Below, piece after piece: positions 35,830 to 47,913 of a stretch of 64,000 nt of DNA. The notes under the pieces are model-generated. The model was not told where the DNA came from. It was given only the letters and a program-made list of their open reading frames with translations, and searched no databases. A program made the translations under genes and the position numbers. The stretch is from Manis javanica (lineage: Eukaryota > Chordata > Mammalia > Pholidota > Manidae), in assembly GCF_040802235.1 (NCBI RefSeq), contig NC_133164.1, forward strand, positions 91,008,302 through 91,072,301, given 5' to 3'. Position 1 is the stretch's first letter. Each line of letters starts with the position of its first letter.

Positions 35830-38800
35830 AGTTCTTCTTTGTTCTTATACAACACATATGAGTGAAATCATTTGGTATTTGTCTTTCTCCGCCTGGCTTA
35901 TTTCACTGAGCATAATACCCTCTAGCTCCATCCATGTTGTTGCAAATTGCAGGAGTTGTTTCCTTCTTATGGCTGAATAATATTCCATTGTGTATATGTA
36001 CCACATCTTCTTTATGCCTTCATCTACTGATGGACACTTAGGTTGCCTCCATTTCTTGGCTATTGTAAATAGTGCTGCGATAAACATAAGGGTGCATATG
36101 TCTTTTTCAAACTGGGCTGCTGCATTATTAGGGTAAATTCCTAGGAGTGGAATTCCTGGTCAAATGGTAAGTCTATTTGGAGCATTTTGAGGAACCTCCA
36201 AACTGCTTTCCACAATGGTTGAACTAATTTACATTCCCACCAGCAGTGTAGGAGGGTTCCCCTTTCTCCACAACATCACCAACATTTGTTGTTTGTCTTT
36301 TGGATGGTGGTGATCCTTACTGGTGTGTGCTGATATTTCATTGTGGTTTGAATTTGCATTTCTCTGGTAATTAGCGATGTGGAGCATCTTTTCATGTGTC
36401 TGCTGGACATCTGAATTTCTTCTTTGGAGAACAGTCTGTTCAGCTTCTCTGCCCATTTTTAATTGGATTATTTGCTTTTTGTTTGTTGAGGTGGGTGAGC
36501 TCTTTATATATTTTGTATGTCGACCTTTATCGGATCTGTCATTTATGAATATATTCTCCCATACTGTAGGGTACCTTTTTGTTCTATTGATGGTGTCCTT
36601 TGTGGTACAGAAGCTTTTTAGCTTGATATAGTCCCACTTGTTCATTTTCGCTATTGTTTTCCTTGCCTGGGGAGATAAGCTCATGAAGAAGTCGCTAATG
36701 TTTATGTCCAAGAGATTTTTGCCTATGTTTTTCTCTAAGAGTTTTATGGTTTCATGACTTACATTCAGGTCTTTGATACATTTCAAATTTATTTTTGTGT
36801 ATGGCGTTAGACAGTGATCCAGTTTCATTCTCTTACATGTAGCTGTCCAGTTTTGCCAGCACCATCTGTTGAAGAGACTGTCATTTCCCCATTGTATATC
36901 CATGGCTCCTTTATCATATATTAATTGACCATGTATGCTTGGGTTGATGTCTGGAGTCTCTAATCTGTTCCACTGGTCTGTGGCTCTGTTCTTGTGCCAG
37001 TAAAAAAATTGTCTTGATTACTATGGCTTTGTAGTAGAGCTTGAAGTTGGGGAGTGAAATCCACCCCACTTTATTCTTCTTTCTCAGGATTGCTTTGGCT
37101 ATTTGGGGTCTTTGGTGTTTCCATATGAATTTTTGAACTATTTGTTCCCATTTTTAGAAGAATGTCGCTGGTAATTGGTAGGGATTTCATCAAATCTGAA
37201 TATTGCTTTGGGCAGGATGGCCATTTCGACGATATTAATTCTTCATAGCCAAGAGCATGGGATGAGTTTCCATTTGTTAGTGTCCACTTTAATTTCTCTT
37301 AAGAGTGATGTATAGTTTTCAGGGTATAGGTCTTTCACTTCTTTGGTTAGGTTTATTCCTAGGTATTTTATTATTTTTGATGCAATTGTGAATGGAGTTG
37401 TTTTCCTGATTTCTCTATTGGTTCATTGTTAGTGTATAGGAAAGCCACAGATTTCTGTGTGTTAGTTTTGTATCCTGTAACTTTGCTGTATTCCGATATC
37501 AGTTCTAGTTGTTTTGGAGTGGAGTCTTGAGGGTTTTTTATGTACAATATCATGTCATCTTCAAATAGTGACAGTTTAACTTCTTCTTTACCAATCTGGA
37601 TTCCTTGTATTTCTTTGTTTTGTCTAACTGCTGTGGCTAGAACCTCCAGTACTATGTTGAATAACAGTGGGGAGAGTGGGCATCCCTGTCTTGTTCCCGA
37701 TCTCAGAGGAAAAGCTTTCAGCTTCTCACTGTTCAATATGATGTTAGTTGTGGGTTTATCATATACGGCCTTTAGTATGTTGAAGTACTTGCCCTCTGTA
37801 ACCATTTTGTTGAGAGTTTTTATCATGATTGGATGTTGAATTTTGTCAAATGCTTTTTCCACATCTATGAAGATGACCATGTGGTTTCTGTCCTTTTTGT
37901 TGATGTGGTGGAGGATGTTGATGGATTTTCGAATGTTGTACCATCCTTGCTTCCCTGGGATGAATCCCACTTGGTCATGGCGTATGATCCTTTTGATATA
38001 TTTTTGAATTCGGTTTGCTAATATTTTGTTGAGTATTTTTGCATCTATGTTCATCAGGGATAGTGGCCTGTAGTTTTCTTTTTTGGTGGGGTCTTTGCCT
38101 GGTTTTGGTATTAGGGTGATGTTGGCTTCATAGAATGAGTTTGGGAGTATTCCTTCCTCTTCTATTTTTTGGAAAACTTTAAGGAGAATGGGTATCATGT
38201 CTACTCTGTGTATCTGCTAAAATTCCAAGGTAAATCCATCTGGCTCGAGGGTTTTGTTCTTGGGTAGTTTTTTGATTACCGTTTCCATTTCTTTGCTCAC
38301 AATTGGTTTGTTTAACTTTTGTGTTTCTTCCTTGGTCAATCTTGGAAGGTTGTATTTTTCTAGGAAGTTGTCCATTTCTTCTAGGTTTTCCAGCTTGTTG
38401 GCATATAGGTTTTCATAGTAGTCTTTAATAGTTCTTTGTATTTCTGTGGAGTGTTTCGTGATTTTTCCATTCTTGTTTCTGATTCTGTTGATGTGTGTAG
38501 ATTCTTTTTTTCTCTTAGTAAGTTTGGCTAGAGGCTTGTCTATTTTGTTTATTTTCTCAAGAAGCAGGTCTTAGTTTCACTGATTTTTTCTATTGTTTTA
38601 TTCTTCTCAATTTTGTTTATTTCTTCTCTGATGTTTATTATGTCCCTCCTTCTTCTGACTTTAGGCCTCATTTGTTCTTTTTACAGTTTTGATATTTGTG
38701 ATGTTAGACTATTCATTTGGGATTGTTCTTCCTTTTTTAAGTATGCCTGGATTGCTATATACTTTCCTCTTAAGACTGCTTTCACTGCGTCCCATAGAAG

Positions 38801-39676
38801 TTGGGACTTTGTGTTGTTGTCATTTGTTTCCATATATTCCTTGCTCTCTATTTTAATTTGTTCATTGATCCATTGATTTTTTAGGAGCATGTTGTTAAGC
38901 TTCCATGTGTTTGTGAGCCTTTTTGTTTTCTTTGTACAATTTATTTCTAGTTTTATACCTTTGTGGTCTGAAAAGTTGGTTGGTCAAATTTCAATCTTTT
39001 TGAATTTACTGAGTCTCTTTTTATGGCCTCGTACGTGGTCTATTCTGGACAATGTTCAATGTGCACCTTTGAAGAATGTGTATCCTGTTGCTTTTGGATG
39101 TAGAGTTCTGTAGATGTCTATTAGGTCCATCTGTTCTAGTGTGTTGTTCAGTGCCTCCATGTGCTTACTTATTTTCTGTCTGGTGGGACTATCATTTGGC
39201 ATGAGTGGCATTTTGAAGTCTCCTAAAATGAATGCATTGCATTCTATTTCCTCCTTTAGTTCTGTTAGTATTTGTTTCACATATGCTGGTGCTCCTGTGT
39301 TGGGTGCATATATATTTATGATGGTTATATCTTCTTGTTGGACTGAGCCCTTTATTATTACGTAATGCCCCTCTTTACCTCTTGTTACTTTCTTTGTTTT
39401 GAAGTCTATTATGTCTGATACTAGTATTGCAACACCTGCTTTTTTCTCCCTGTTGTGTGCATGAAATATTTTTTTCCATCCCTTGACTTTTAGTCTGTGC
39501 ATGTCTTTGGGTTTGAGGTGAGTTTCTTGTAAGCAGCATATAGATGGTTGTTGCTTTTTTATCCATTCTATTACTCTGTGTCTTTTGATTGGTGCATTCA
39601 GTCCATTTACATTTAGGGTGATTATTGAAAGATATGTACTTATTGCCATTGCAGGCTTTAAGATTGTGGTTACCAA
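35830..39676 (-). pseudogene. L1-3 ORF2, broken
   Basis: The longest fragments are the endonuclease at 39676-39056 (LSIITLNVNGLNAPIKRHRV, CLQETHL) and reverse transcriptase at 38198-37371 ([23 protein letters not shown]). The C-terminus is at 36903-36229 and 36087-35845. Two key motifs carry substitutions: GDFN of the endonuclease reads GDFK and FADD of the polymerase reads FEDD (both catalytic aspartates kept). The first frame begins with TTG; the ATG used in L1-4 reads ACA here. At least four frame breaks. Confidence 0.9.
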
Positions 39677-39900
39677 AGGTTCAAGGTTAGCTTGTTTACT
39701 CTCTTACTGTCTAACTTAACTTGCTTATTGAGCTATTATAAACAGTGTCTGATGATTCTTTATTTCTCTCCCTTCTTATTCCTCCTCCTCCATTCTTCAT
39801 ATATTGGGTGTTTTGTTCTGTGCCCTTTTTAGTAGTGTTCCCATCTAGAGCAGTCCCTCTATGATACCCTTTAGAGGTAGTTTGCGTGAGGCAAATTACC

Positions 39901-40640
39901 TCAACTTTTGCTTATCTGGTGTTTAATCCCTCCTTCATATTTAAATGACAATCGTGCTGGATACAGTATTCTTGGGTCAAGGCCCTTCTGTTTCATTGCA
40001 TTAAATATATCATGCCATTCTCTTCTGGCCTGTAAGGGTTTTGTTGAGAAGTCTGATGATAGCCTGATGGGTTTTCCTTTGTAGTGACCTTTTTTTTTTT
40101 GGCTCTCACTGTCACTGCCTTTAATACTCTGTCCTTGTCTTTGATCTTTGCCATTGTAATTATTATGTGTCTTAGTGTTGCCCTCCTTGGGTTCCTTGTC
40201 ATGGGAGTTCTGTGTGTTTCTGTGGTCTGAGAAGCCATTTCTTCCCCTACTTTGTGGGAAGTTTTCAGCAATTATTTCTTCAAAGACACTTTCTATCCCT
40301 TTTTCTCTCTCTTCTTCTTCTGGTACTCCTAGGATGCGAATATTGTTCTTTTTGGATTGGTCACAGAGTTCTCTTAATATTCTTTCATTCCTGGAGATCC
40401 TTTTATCTCTCTCTGCATCAGCTTCTCTGCGCTCCTGTTCTCTGTTTTTTTGTCCATTAATGGTCTCTTGAATCTCATCCATTCTGCTTTGAAGTCCTTC
40501 CAGAGATTGTTTTATTTCTGTATTCTCCCTCCTTGTTCTTGCATATTTCTCTGCAAGTCCGTCAGCATGGTTATGACTTTTGTTTTCAATTCTTTTTCAG
40601 GAAGATTGGTTAAATCTATCTCCCCATGTTCCTTCTCAGG
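39901..40640 (-). pseudogene. L1-3 ORF1, broken
   Basis: Fragment 40482-39901 shows the coiled coil and RRM region (ELCDQSKKNNIRILGVPEEEE). An overlapping frame at 40271-39993 carries the continuation, so a frameshift lies near 40230. The C-terminal text REWHDIFNAMKQKG, ILYPARLSFKYEGG is back in the first frame. The N-terminus toward 40640 is also shifted. Confidence 0.85.
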
Positions 40641-40644
40641 AGAG

Positions 40645-41492
40645 GATGTTGAAGGTGTCTGGGTTAGCCTGGTCTGGATCAAATTTTTTTGCCTTTTCTT
40701 GTTGATAGATGCAGTGGTATGTTATTGACTCTTCTGTCAGCTGGGAGAGCGAAGACCTTTTCCACCTGCTCCTGGCCTTTCTTTACTGAGACAACGGCGA
40801 CCCCTGGTGGCTTGTGTTGGGCATTTGTGCGTAGACTGGATCTGTGTCTTGCCCACCCGCTATGGAGGAAGCTCCTTTGCTGTGGGCATATCGAGCCTCA
40901 GGCTGCTACTCTGCTATAGTGGGACACCAGAGTGGGAAGAGATAGGGGGGCTGTTTATCACCGTGAGGGGTCTCAGAGCTGCTGCCCAGGGGGTAAGGGT
41001 GCCTGGAGTTCCCCAGAATTCCCAGCTGCTGGACTGAGTGTCCCAGGATGCTTCCATCCAGCTGTGGGGTCCCTGTCCCTTTAAGACTTTCAAAAAGCTC
41101 TTGCTTTTCTTTGTCCCAAGGGTGCCAACTGTGGGGACCCTCTCACAGGTCTTACTGTCCTGTTTCCCTAGTATCCAGCACCCCACGCCTGGGTGTGGAT
41201 GGCTAGGGCTGGCTATTTAGCAGTCCTGGGCTCCTTCTCCCTCCCTGGTCCCACTCCTCTCCTCCCGCTGGGAGCTGGGGTGAGGGGCACTTGGGTCCTG
41301 CTGGGCAGGTGCTTGTATCTTACCCCCTTTGCCAGGTGCTGGGTTCTGGCGGGTGTGGATGTGGTCTGGCTGTTGTCCGGTATCTTCTGGTCTCTCTTTT
41401 TGGGATAGTTGTATTTGTTGTATTTTCAAAAATATTTGTTTTTGGGAGGAGATTCCCACTGTCCTACTCACGCCACCATCTTGGCTCTGCCC
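40645..41492 (-). promoter_or_regulatory. L1-3 5'UTR
   Basis: GC-rich leader with a single copy of the unit that is tandemly repeated in L1-1 (ccctttaagactttcaaaa, then a 'tgtttccctagtatc' end at about 41160). The 5' tip reads CCAAGATGGTGGCGTGAG on the minus strand. Confidence 0.65.
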
Positions 41493-41499
41493 TCTTTAG

Positions 41500-41715
41500 C
41501 ATTCTTATAGAACAAAGTTGTTCAATGTTGAACTTCAAATTATCAATTATTCCTTTATGGATTTTGCTTTTGGTGTCATGTCTAAGAACTCTGCCTAACC
41601 CTATGTCATTAAGATTTTCCCCTATGTTGTGTTCTAAAAGTTTTATGGATTTGTATTTACATCTGTGGTCCACTTGTGGTAAATTTTTGTACAAGTTGTG
41701 AGGATTAGATAAATG
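41500..41715 (-). mobile_element. Old L1 ORF2 fragment (antisense)
   Basis: Top strand 'ttttgcttttggtgtcatgt', 'aagaactctgcctaacccta' and 'ccctatgttgtgttctaaaa' is reverse-complement L1 ORF2. Confidence 0.7.
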
Positions 41716-41744
41716 CCTATTTTCTGAACAATTCTCCAAATATA

Positions 41745-41984
41745 TACAGGTGGTCAACAGGACACATGAAAAGATGCTGTGAGAAACAGTAGAGTGAATT
41801 CTCAAAAAAATTGAACATAGAATTACCACAGAGTACAGTAATTCCACTATTACTCACAAAGAACTGAAAGTAGGGAAACAAGATATTTGTACCTATGTTC
41901 ATAGCAACACATTTCCAATAGCTAAAAGGTGGAAACAACTCAAATGTCCATCAAAGGATGAATGGATATATATATATTGCATAT

Positions 41985-42015
<31 letters not shown>

Positions 42016-42395
42016 GAATATTATTCAGCCTTAAAAAGGAGGGAAAATTCTGGCACATGCCACAGTGCGGATGAACCTTAAAGACATTATAGTAAGTAAA
42101 ATAAGCTAGATTGAAGAGGACAAATATTGTATGATATCTTATATATGGTGAACCTAAAATAGTCAAATACATGAGACAAAAAACTGGACAGTGGTTACCA
42201 GGGGCTGGAGGAAGGGAAGAATGGGCAATATTGTTTAAAGAGTACAGAGTTTCAGTATGGAATGATGGAAAATTTCTGAAGATGGATGCTGGTGATGGTT
42301 GTGCTTGTGAATGTACATAATGCCACTGAACTATACATTTAATAGTAAATTTGTTATGTCTGTTTTACTGCAATTTTTTAAAACAGGGAAAAATC
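41745..42395 (+). mobile_element. Old L1 3' end with TA microsatellite
   Basis: ORF2 C-terminal remnant and L1M 3'UTR (ggttaccaggggctggagga, aatgccactgaactatacat) ending A-rich near 42390. A (TA)n-type microsatellite at about 41966-42015 interrupts the coding remnant. Confidence 0.85.
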
Positions 42396-42689
42396 TTTTC
42401 TAGGTATCAATGACATAGTGCTTATGTCAACAGCTATGGATTGTGGCAATTTGCTACCTCCTTTAATTTTCATTAAGCTTTATATACTTATATGGGAGTT
42501 CAAGCTCTACTCCCTTTTTGTAGTTTTTCTTTCTGGTTTATATTAGTTTTTCCCTCTCTGCACACTTCCCCTGCCCTCCTCTGTGGCTCTTTCTTAACCC
42601 TTGATGTCATAGGATGGGAATATTCAAGAAGACAAGTTTTTGAAAGGCTTCTTGGATTCTAAAAATTTTCTTCTATTTTTAATATGCTA

Positions 42690-43635
42690 AAATGTATCTT
42701 TAATCATGAATGATTGTTTTATTTAATTTCTGATTCAGCTATGATTGCAAATTTTTTCTTTAGTCTGTTAACATGGTATATTCCAGTAATGGATTTTCTG
42801 ATGAACCATTCTTACATTCCTGGAGTCCCTGTACCTGATCATATACTGCTGAGTTTGATTTGCTATTTAGGATTCTTGTCATCTAGATTTTTGCTTTTCC
42901 TGTACTATCCTGAGTTTTGTAAGGGTGTGGGGTTTTACCTAACACAGAAGTTTTGAGTTAACTTGTTACTGTTTTGTGGATAATGGTAGAAGACGCAAGA
43001 CTCCTGGGACACAAATGACTTTATTGTGCACAGCATAACAAGTAGCCTGAGCATTTGCCTCAGTACCTCTTGACCCCTAAGTCCTATGGAAGCAAAGTGA
43101 AAGGACTCAGTTGAATGCTGTACATGCTTGTTTGTACAGCTGAGCCTGGGGAATTCACCTTTCTTATACGTGGCCTGATCTTTGTCTCAGACCTCATCCT
43201 TCAAGACTTTTCATTGATAAGTGGTCCCAGCAAAGAGTGATCTGGGCCTTACATTCTTGACATAGCTAGTAAGAATGTACAGGGAGTTTTAAGGTCCAAC
43301 ATAGGTCGCCTTCCTCAGCATGGTTCTATACCAAGCTTACATTAACTTCCACTAGTATGATTAACATTCTTTTTTTTCTAATCCCAGAAACTATTTGGAG
43401 AAGCTAGGGATTTGTGTTGCTTAGCAAATGGCACCTTGTTTTAGGGTAGAATTTTGATGTGGTGACCGTTCTTACACTAATTGATTTTCTATTTTTTTGA
43501 GTGAACATTTATATTTTTCTAGAAAAATCTAAGGTTCTCAAATATATAGTCTGTTTTTATAATCTATTATATTTCTATCTCCTTTTTCATTCAAGACCCT
43601 GTTTTTTCCCCCCACAAAGTATCAGCTTTTGGTCC
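42690..43635 (-). mobile_element. Old L1 ORF2 (antisense), interrupted at about 42970-43430
   Basis: The left part (ctgttaacatggtatattcc, cttacattcctggagtccct) and the right part (ttattgattttct-type and 'ctcctttttcattcaagacc' near 43580) are consecutive antisense segments of L1 ORF2. The middle is a different sequence. Confidence 0.6.
42970..43430 (-). repeat. Possible solo LTR (antisense), family unknown
   Basis: This block splits an old L1. It contains 'aatgactttattgtgcacag' (AATAAA on the minus strand) and has a non-L1 composition. A solitary LTR is the likeliest reading, but no family was recognised and no flanking duplication was confirmed. Confidence 0.35.
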
Positions 43636-43639
43636 ATAT

Positions 43640-44340
43640 TCTACAGTTCTTGCATTTTTCTCTACTAGCTATCCTCCTCTTCCTGTTCCACGAAGCCAGG
43701 GGAACTAACTACTTAAATCTTCCATATTCAGTAATGGGTTCAAACTGGGGAGGGAGCTGTCATTCCTATTCATCATGTTTTGTGGGTTGGTCCAGCACAC
43801 CTTCCAACTTCAGACTACCTGTGAAAGGAATAGGTATGAGCCTGTGTTCCCTAAGTGTGAACATTTCCAGCTATTTCAGACCATCCCCATCTTGCATTGA
43901 TCTAGCAGTGGCAATAGGGTAGGTCTGTGGGCAGGATTCTGAAGTAGAGGAATCATCCAGCCAGAGGAGATGCCGCATCTCATCCTTTCAAGCACCCTCA
44001 ATCCAAGTAATTCTCTTGTTCCCGTATCTACCTCTTACACTTTGGGGAATAGAAATGCTGGTTTGATTGTCTCTCAGAAGGCCTTAGGTGGTGTGTAGGG
44101 TCTTGTCAAATTTTTTGATTGGATAAATTCTCTTTAGAATGTAGAGTATTAATGCTTCTTGAGCTTAAGGCTCTGATTATTAAAACAAAAAGAAGTTAGG
44201 GACAGCTTGGAACAAACTGTGGACCAATATTTTTTGAAGTACCTTTGTGATAAAGAATTTAAAATTGAATAAGGCTACATAATACAATAATATAAATGAA
44301 TTGTTAGGTATATAATCTAGATTGTACTTGAGAAAATCAT
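43640..44340. other. Intergenic; no gene recognised
   Basis: Sequence downstream of the SLC39A6 3' end. No exon and no confident repeat. Confidence 0.45.
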
Positions 44341-44344
44341 ACAT

Positions 44345-44525
44345 CTCAAGTTCACAGAAAAAAAAGTAAAATGGTGGTTACCAGGGGCTGAGGAATTGCT
44401 TAGTGAGTAGAGTTTCAGTTCTGCAAGATCAAAAAGTTCTGCAGGTCCATTGCACAATGTGAATATACTTAACACTACTGAATTACACATTTGCAAGTGG
44501 TTATGATGATTAAAAAAAGAAAATA
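44345..44525 (+). mobile_element. Old L1 3'-end fragment
   Basis: ggttaccaggggctgaggaa, gagtttcagttctgcaagat and actactgaattacacatttg are the 3'UTR of an L1M element. It ends just beyond the SLC39A6 poly(A) signal. Confidence 0.75.
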
Positions 44526-44555
44526 AGACATCTGATATCAAGCTGACATGGAGAA

Positions 44556-44561
44556 TTTATT
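44556..44561 (-). promoter_or_regulatory. SLC39A6: Candidate distal poly(A) signal of SLC39A6
   Basis: AATAAA on the minus strand, about 1.0 kb downstream of the stop codon. That gives a 3'UTR of the usual order for this gene. Chosen over the proximal hexamer at 45176-45171 because of length only. Confidence 0.5.
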
Positions 44562-45170
44562 TTGTAGAAAAGCAACATCTAGAGAACACCACAGAGAGGT
44601 CTGGTATGTCTAAAGTACTACCTATAAAAATGACAATTGTTCTTAATGACAACACTGAAGCCCTGAAAGATACCAAAGTACACTCTGAATCCAAGTAGTC
44701 AAATTATACTCAATCTGGTTTTAATGTCTATATATTTCAAAGTTCTAATATGCTGACATTTGATACCAGGTAACTAGAACATCCAATCACACAGCTTGGG
44801 GAGATACATACTTGGTGCTATCCAAGTTTTCTGGCAATACATAAACTTACTTATCTGGTATACCTCCAAATATCTTAAATTTCAATTGCTTGTTTCAGTG
44901 ATATATTGCTTGAATTTGTTACATATAGACTTATTATACAAAGTAAATTAGTAAAAAGTGCTCACTCTCATTGTGGTATTATGGGAAAAATACTCTGACA
45001 AAAATGTTTATGTATGAACTCTATACTACTATTGCCTTTTTAATTTAAATCTAAATTTTCCCTATTTTATAACCAGTTTATGGTTTTTTTGGTAAGAAAT
45101 CTATACCTTCTTAATTCTTATAGAATGTTTTCTTTTTCTCCTTATTTCTTCATGTAAATTCAGTATAAGC

Positions 45171-45176
45171 TTTATT
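45171..45176 (-). promoter_or_regulatory. SLC39A6: Candidate proximal poly(A) signal of SLC39A6
   Basis: AATAAA on the minus strand about 390 nt after the stop codon. It could give a short 3'UTR isoform. Confidence 0.35.
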
Positions 45177-45568
45177 GGTATCTTAGGCTTCATGTATACT
45201 TTTATTTCTATAATGCCAGCAATTCTTCAGAGGCCTAAAATCCACCAGGGAATTACTATATTAAATCACTTCCTGAAATACACAGAATATGTCATGTCAA
45301 ATCTCTTATTTAGACAATAAACTGGTAAAATTGGTAAACTGCACATAGAGCTTACATTCCCAATATAAAATAACTTAAATCTTAAAAAGTACCTTTATGT
45401 TACCACCATAACTGACCCTGTAAGCAGAACAAATGATGATATTCAATACAAAAAATCACAGAATCAACTCACCTTAAATGCTGCCTATCACAGCACACAG
45501 TCACCTCCCTGACCTATTCAAACTACAGACAGCAATTTTTTTAAGCTACTTTAGCATTTATACCCTAA

Positions 45569-45721
45569 TTAGAAATTTATACGAAACACAATTTTATGTT
45601 CAAATATAGAAATAAGCAACATAATTCCAAAACCCAAAAGTATCCCAGCATTCTGTAAAAAGAAATATCCCCAGCGGCTACATCCATGGTCACTAGCATC
45701 ATTGTGCAGCATCTCAGGTAC
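45569..45721 (-). CDS. SLC39A6: SLC39A6 last coding exon (50 residues and stop)
   Basis: The minus strand reads VPEMLHNDASDHGCSRWGYF, then a hydrophobic helix (transmembrane segment 8) ending ...EHKIVFRINF and a TAA at 45571-45569. This is the C-terminus of ZIP6, near identical to human. The acceptor AG is at 45723-45722 and the exon starts in phase 0. The 3'UTR continues toward 44.5 kb. ZIP6 is a plasma-membrane zinc importer of the LIV-1 subfamily of SLC39 transporters. Confidence 0.96.
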   Translation of the reverse strand, partial: VPEMLHNDASDHGCSRWGYFFLQNAGILLGFGIMLLISIFEHKIVFRINF

Positions 45722-46534
45722 CTTAAGAAAAAAAAAAGCCATCTTTTAAGTTTTCAGAGCCACGTATTAGTTTTTAGAAGAATTTGCAGGACAGTATGTT
45801 AGCTTAATATGTAGCTGCATATACTGAGTCAATCCCTTAAAACATGACCACATACATTACATACTGACTCTAGTTAACAATATTACATGGCATTTCCTAG
45901 CAATTTAATTGACAATGATTATTCATGGTCTGCTCAGCAAGTCAAAATATATTGGTCCAGTTTGCTCCACTGTAAAACGGAGACTATACTCATTACCCTG
46001 TGTCAGTTACTGCCTGTATCTGAACTGAATGTTAACAGGTGGCTTACCTGAAGTTCAGAGATACGGAAAACTTACACTATATAAAATAAAATTTTAGCTA
46101 TAAGATTGGCTGGGATTATTATGTGGACTTTGATGACAAAAAGATGTGACTCCTTTGTCCATTAATAAAGAACTTCTGAGTATTCTAAAGTACATACAGA
46201 ATTCCAACAATATGTGTTAGGTTCCCGACAATCTGTCATAATTCATTGCCTGATTACTGAGATTCAACTCTCAAAAAGATCCATCAGAAGAGGACAGTTA
46301 TTTCTGTGTGTCCTGCTACTCCTTAGGCAGGACAAAGATGTGCTTGTCATTAACAATCCAAAAAGATAAACTCTTGAGGACTCCCTGTATTATATACACT
46401 ACCTTACTGAGTGTAGAATCTCTTCTCATCACTAATACATTTAATCTAAATACTTCTTTAAAATGAGGTTTCACTAAACATTTTCTCTATTTCATTGTTA
46501 GTCAATACTATAATTTGACTTCTTAAAAACTTAC

Positions 46535-46725
46535 CATATCAACCAGAGCAACATACATGAATAAGCCAGCAGTAAGTGCAAATATCCACATAGAAACATT
46601 TTCAGCATAATGACCAATGAAAATTCCTGTCGCCATTCCAAGATATGCCAGCATGGCTGACAAGGCATTATAAAGAACAGCCTGCTTAACAGTCATGCCA
46701 GCCTTTAGTAAAACAGCAAAGTCAC
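46535..46725 (-). CDS. SLC39A6: SLC39A6 exon with transmembrane segments 6-7
   Basis: The 191-nt exon completes a glycine codon from the previous exon, then reads DFAVLLKAGMTVKQAVLYNA and two hydrophobic helices containing YLGMATGIFIG and IFALTAGLFMYVALVDM. The acceptor AG is at 46727-46726 and the donor GT at 46534-46533 (ATG|GTAAGT). It finishes the HEXPHEXGD signature begun in the preceding exon. The frame joins cleanly at both ends. Confidence 0.96.
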
Positions 46726-47832
46726 CTTTATTAGAAAACAAAAGAGAGGAAAAAAATAATTGAAAAATTATATTTGACACATACCCAAGAGACTTCCCAT
46801 ATTTAAGAAATTCTCTAAGTTTTTTGAGAAAAAAATCAAAATTAAGAATTACCTAGGGCTAAAAGTCTTAATCAGTGTAAATCACCCTAACAGCTCTCTA
46901 CACTATTTTTTGGGTAAATTTTACGGATAAGAATTTTTTATCCATAGTCTTTCTTAAGGCTTCCACTTCTGTCAATGAATGATAAATAGCATGAACCTAC
47001 TACTGCGCTCTTGCTTTGTCTTCAAGGAGCTTATTGGCCACAAAGAGGAGGATGGAGAACACACATGAAATGATCAGCATGATAAAGGGAATATATAATT
47101 AAGAGGAGTCTAATCCTCCAGTTACAAAAGAAGAAAAATAAGTTAAGATGGGAATAGTTAAGGGAAGCTTTATGGAGCATGATGGTCTAGAACATGTAAC
47201 ATAAACCACATGTTGAAGATTATAGGCACTGAGCAGGCAGATGGGAAGCCCTTTAAGTGGCAGAATACATGCCAAGGAAACAGTACCATAGGTGTGTGCA
47301 AATATGTATCTTTAGAAGAAAAACAGGGCATGGACTGGGATCCAGAGCTACTCTGGGAAGGTTTTAAGTCTTGGTGACAGAGAAAAAAAATATTCAAATC
47401 ACAATTCATCAACCTCCCGTTTCTTCAGCTCCAATGAGATTCTCTTGACAACTTCTGTTAATGGAAGATGACTCCTTTGATTCCTGTGGCGTTATTCATA
47501 TTGTGTGTATGAAGACAATGATCACTGATGTCACCAGTATGCTAATATAAGAAGATATTTGGAAGGGAAGAGGACAAGAGAAGGGGCGGCTCATGTACCT
47601 CTCTGGCAACCCCACATAGGCAGTTGCATCATCATACACATAGGGTCAGAACTCTGGCTGGAAACAAACTTGTGCTCGGTAAGAAAGGAGAGTTACCTAG
47701 GTTAGCAGACTTATAAAAGGCGTAAAAGTTATGAGGAAGCTTATTGGAGTTATCATTAGCAAAAGCAAATGACACTAAGACACTTCACACACCTGGAAAA
47801 CATCATTTATACCATTTATATGATTTTCTTAC
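46726..47832 (-). repeat. SLC39A6 intron with a possible L2 relic (about 47000-47390)
   Basis: No exon within. The stretch at about 47000-47390 has a faint antisense L2 look (caaggagcttattggccaca, gccaaggaaacagtaccata). Confidence 0.35.
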
Positions 47833-47913
47833 CTAACTCATGAGGCAACTCATGACAAAACACAGCAACAGAAGTACTTAAACCACTTGATAAACCTTCA
47901 GTAAAAGCGGCAC
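47833..47913 (-). CDS. SLC39A6: SLC39A6 exon with the HELPHE metal-site motif
   Basis: 81-nt exon, phase 1 at both ends, encoding [20 protein letters not shown] followed by ELPHEL. This is transmembrane segment 5 with the LIV-1 subfamily HEXPHE motif, whose His and Glu residues coordinate zinc in the transport path (family knowledge). The Cys before the His is also typical of LIV-1 members. The acceptor AG is at 47915-47914 and the donor GT at 47832-47831. Confidence 0.96.

Larger units (their letters stand above)
34925..41492 (-). mobile_element. L1-3: near-full-length L1 with the same ERV-derived 3' extension
   Basis: Minus-strand order: 5' end at about 41492 (GCCAAGATGGTGGCGTGAG), 5'UTR to about 40645, ORF1 remnants, ORF2 remnants (about 39676-35830), L1 3'UTR to about 35516, A-rich junction (35515-35491), then non-L1 sequence matching L1-1 from GGGGATTACTCCC onward. 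The retroviral part stops inside env at about 34925. There is no poly(A) tail, LTR or target-site duplication there, so the 3' end was probably removed by a later deletion. Confidence 0.85.

Noticed and set aside
43629..43922. A 97-codon plus-strand frame with an N-terminal hydrophobic stretch resembling a signal peptide
   Set aside because: No known family, no splice or promoter context, and it begins in an old antisense L1 remnant.
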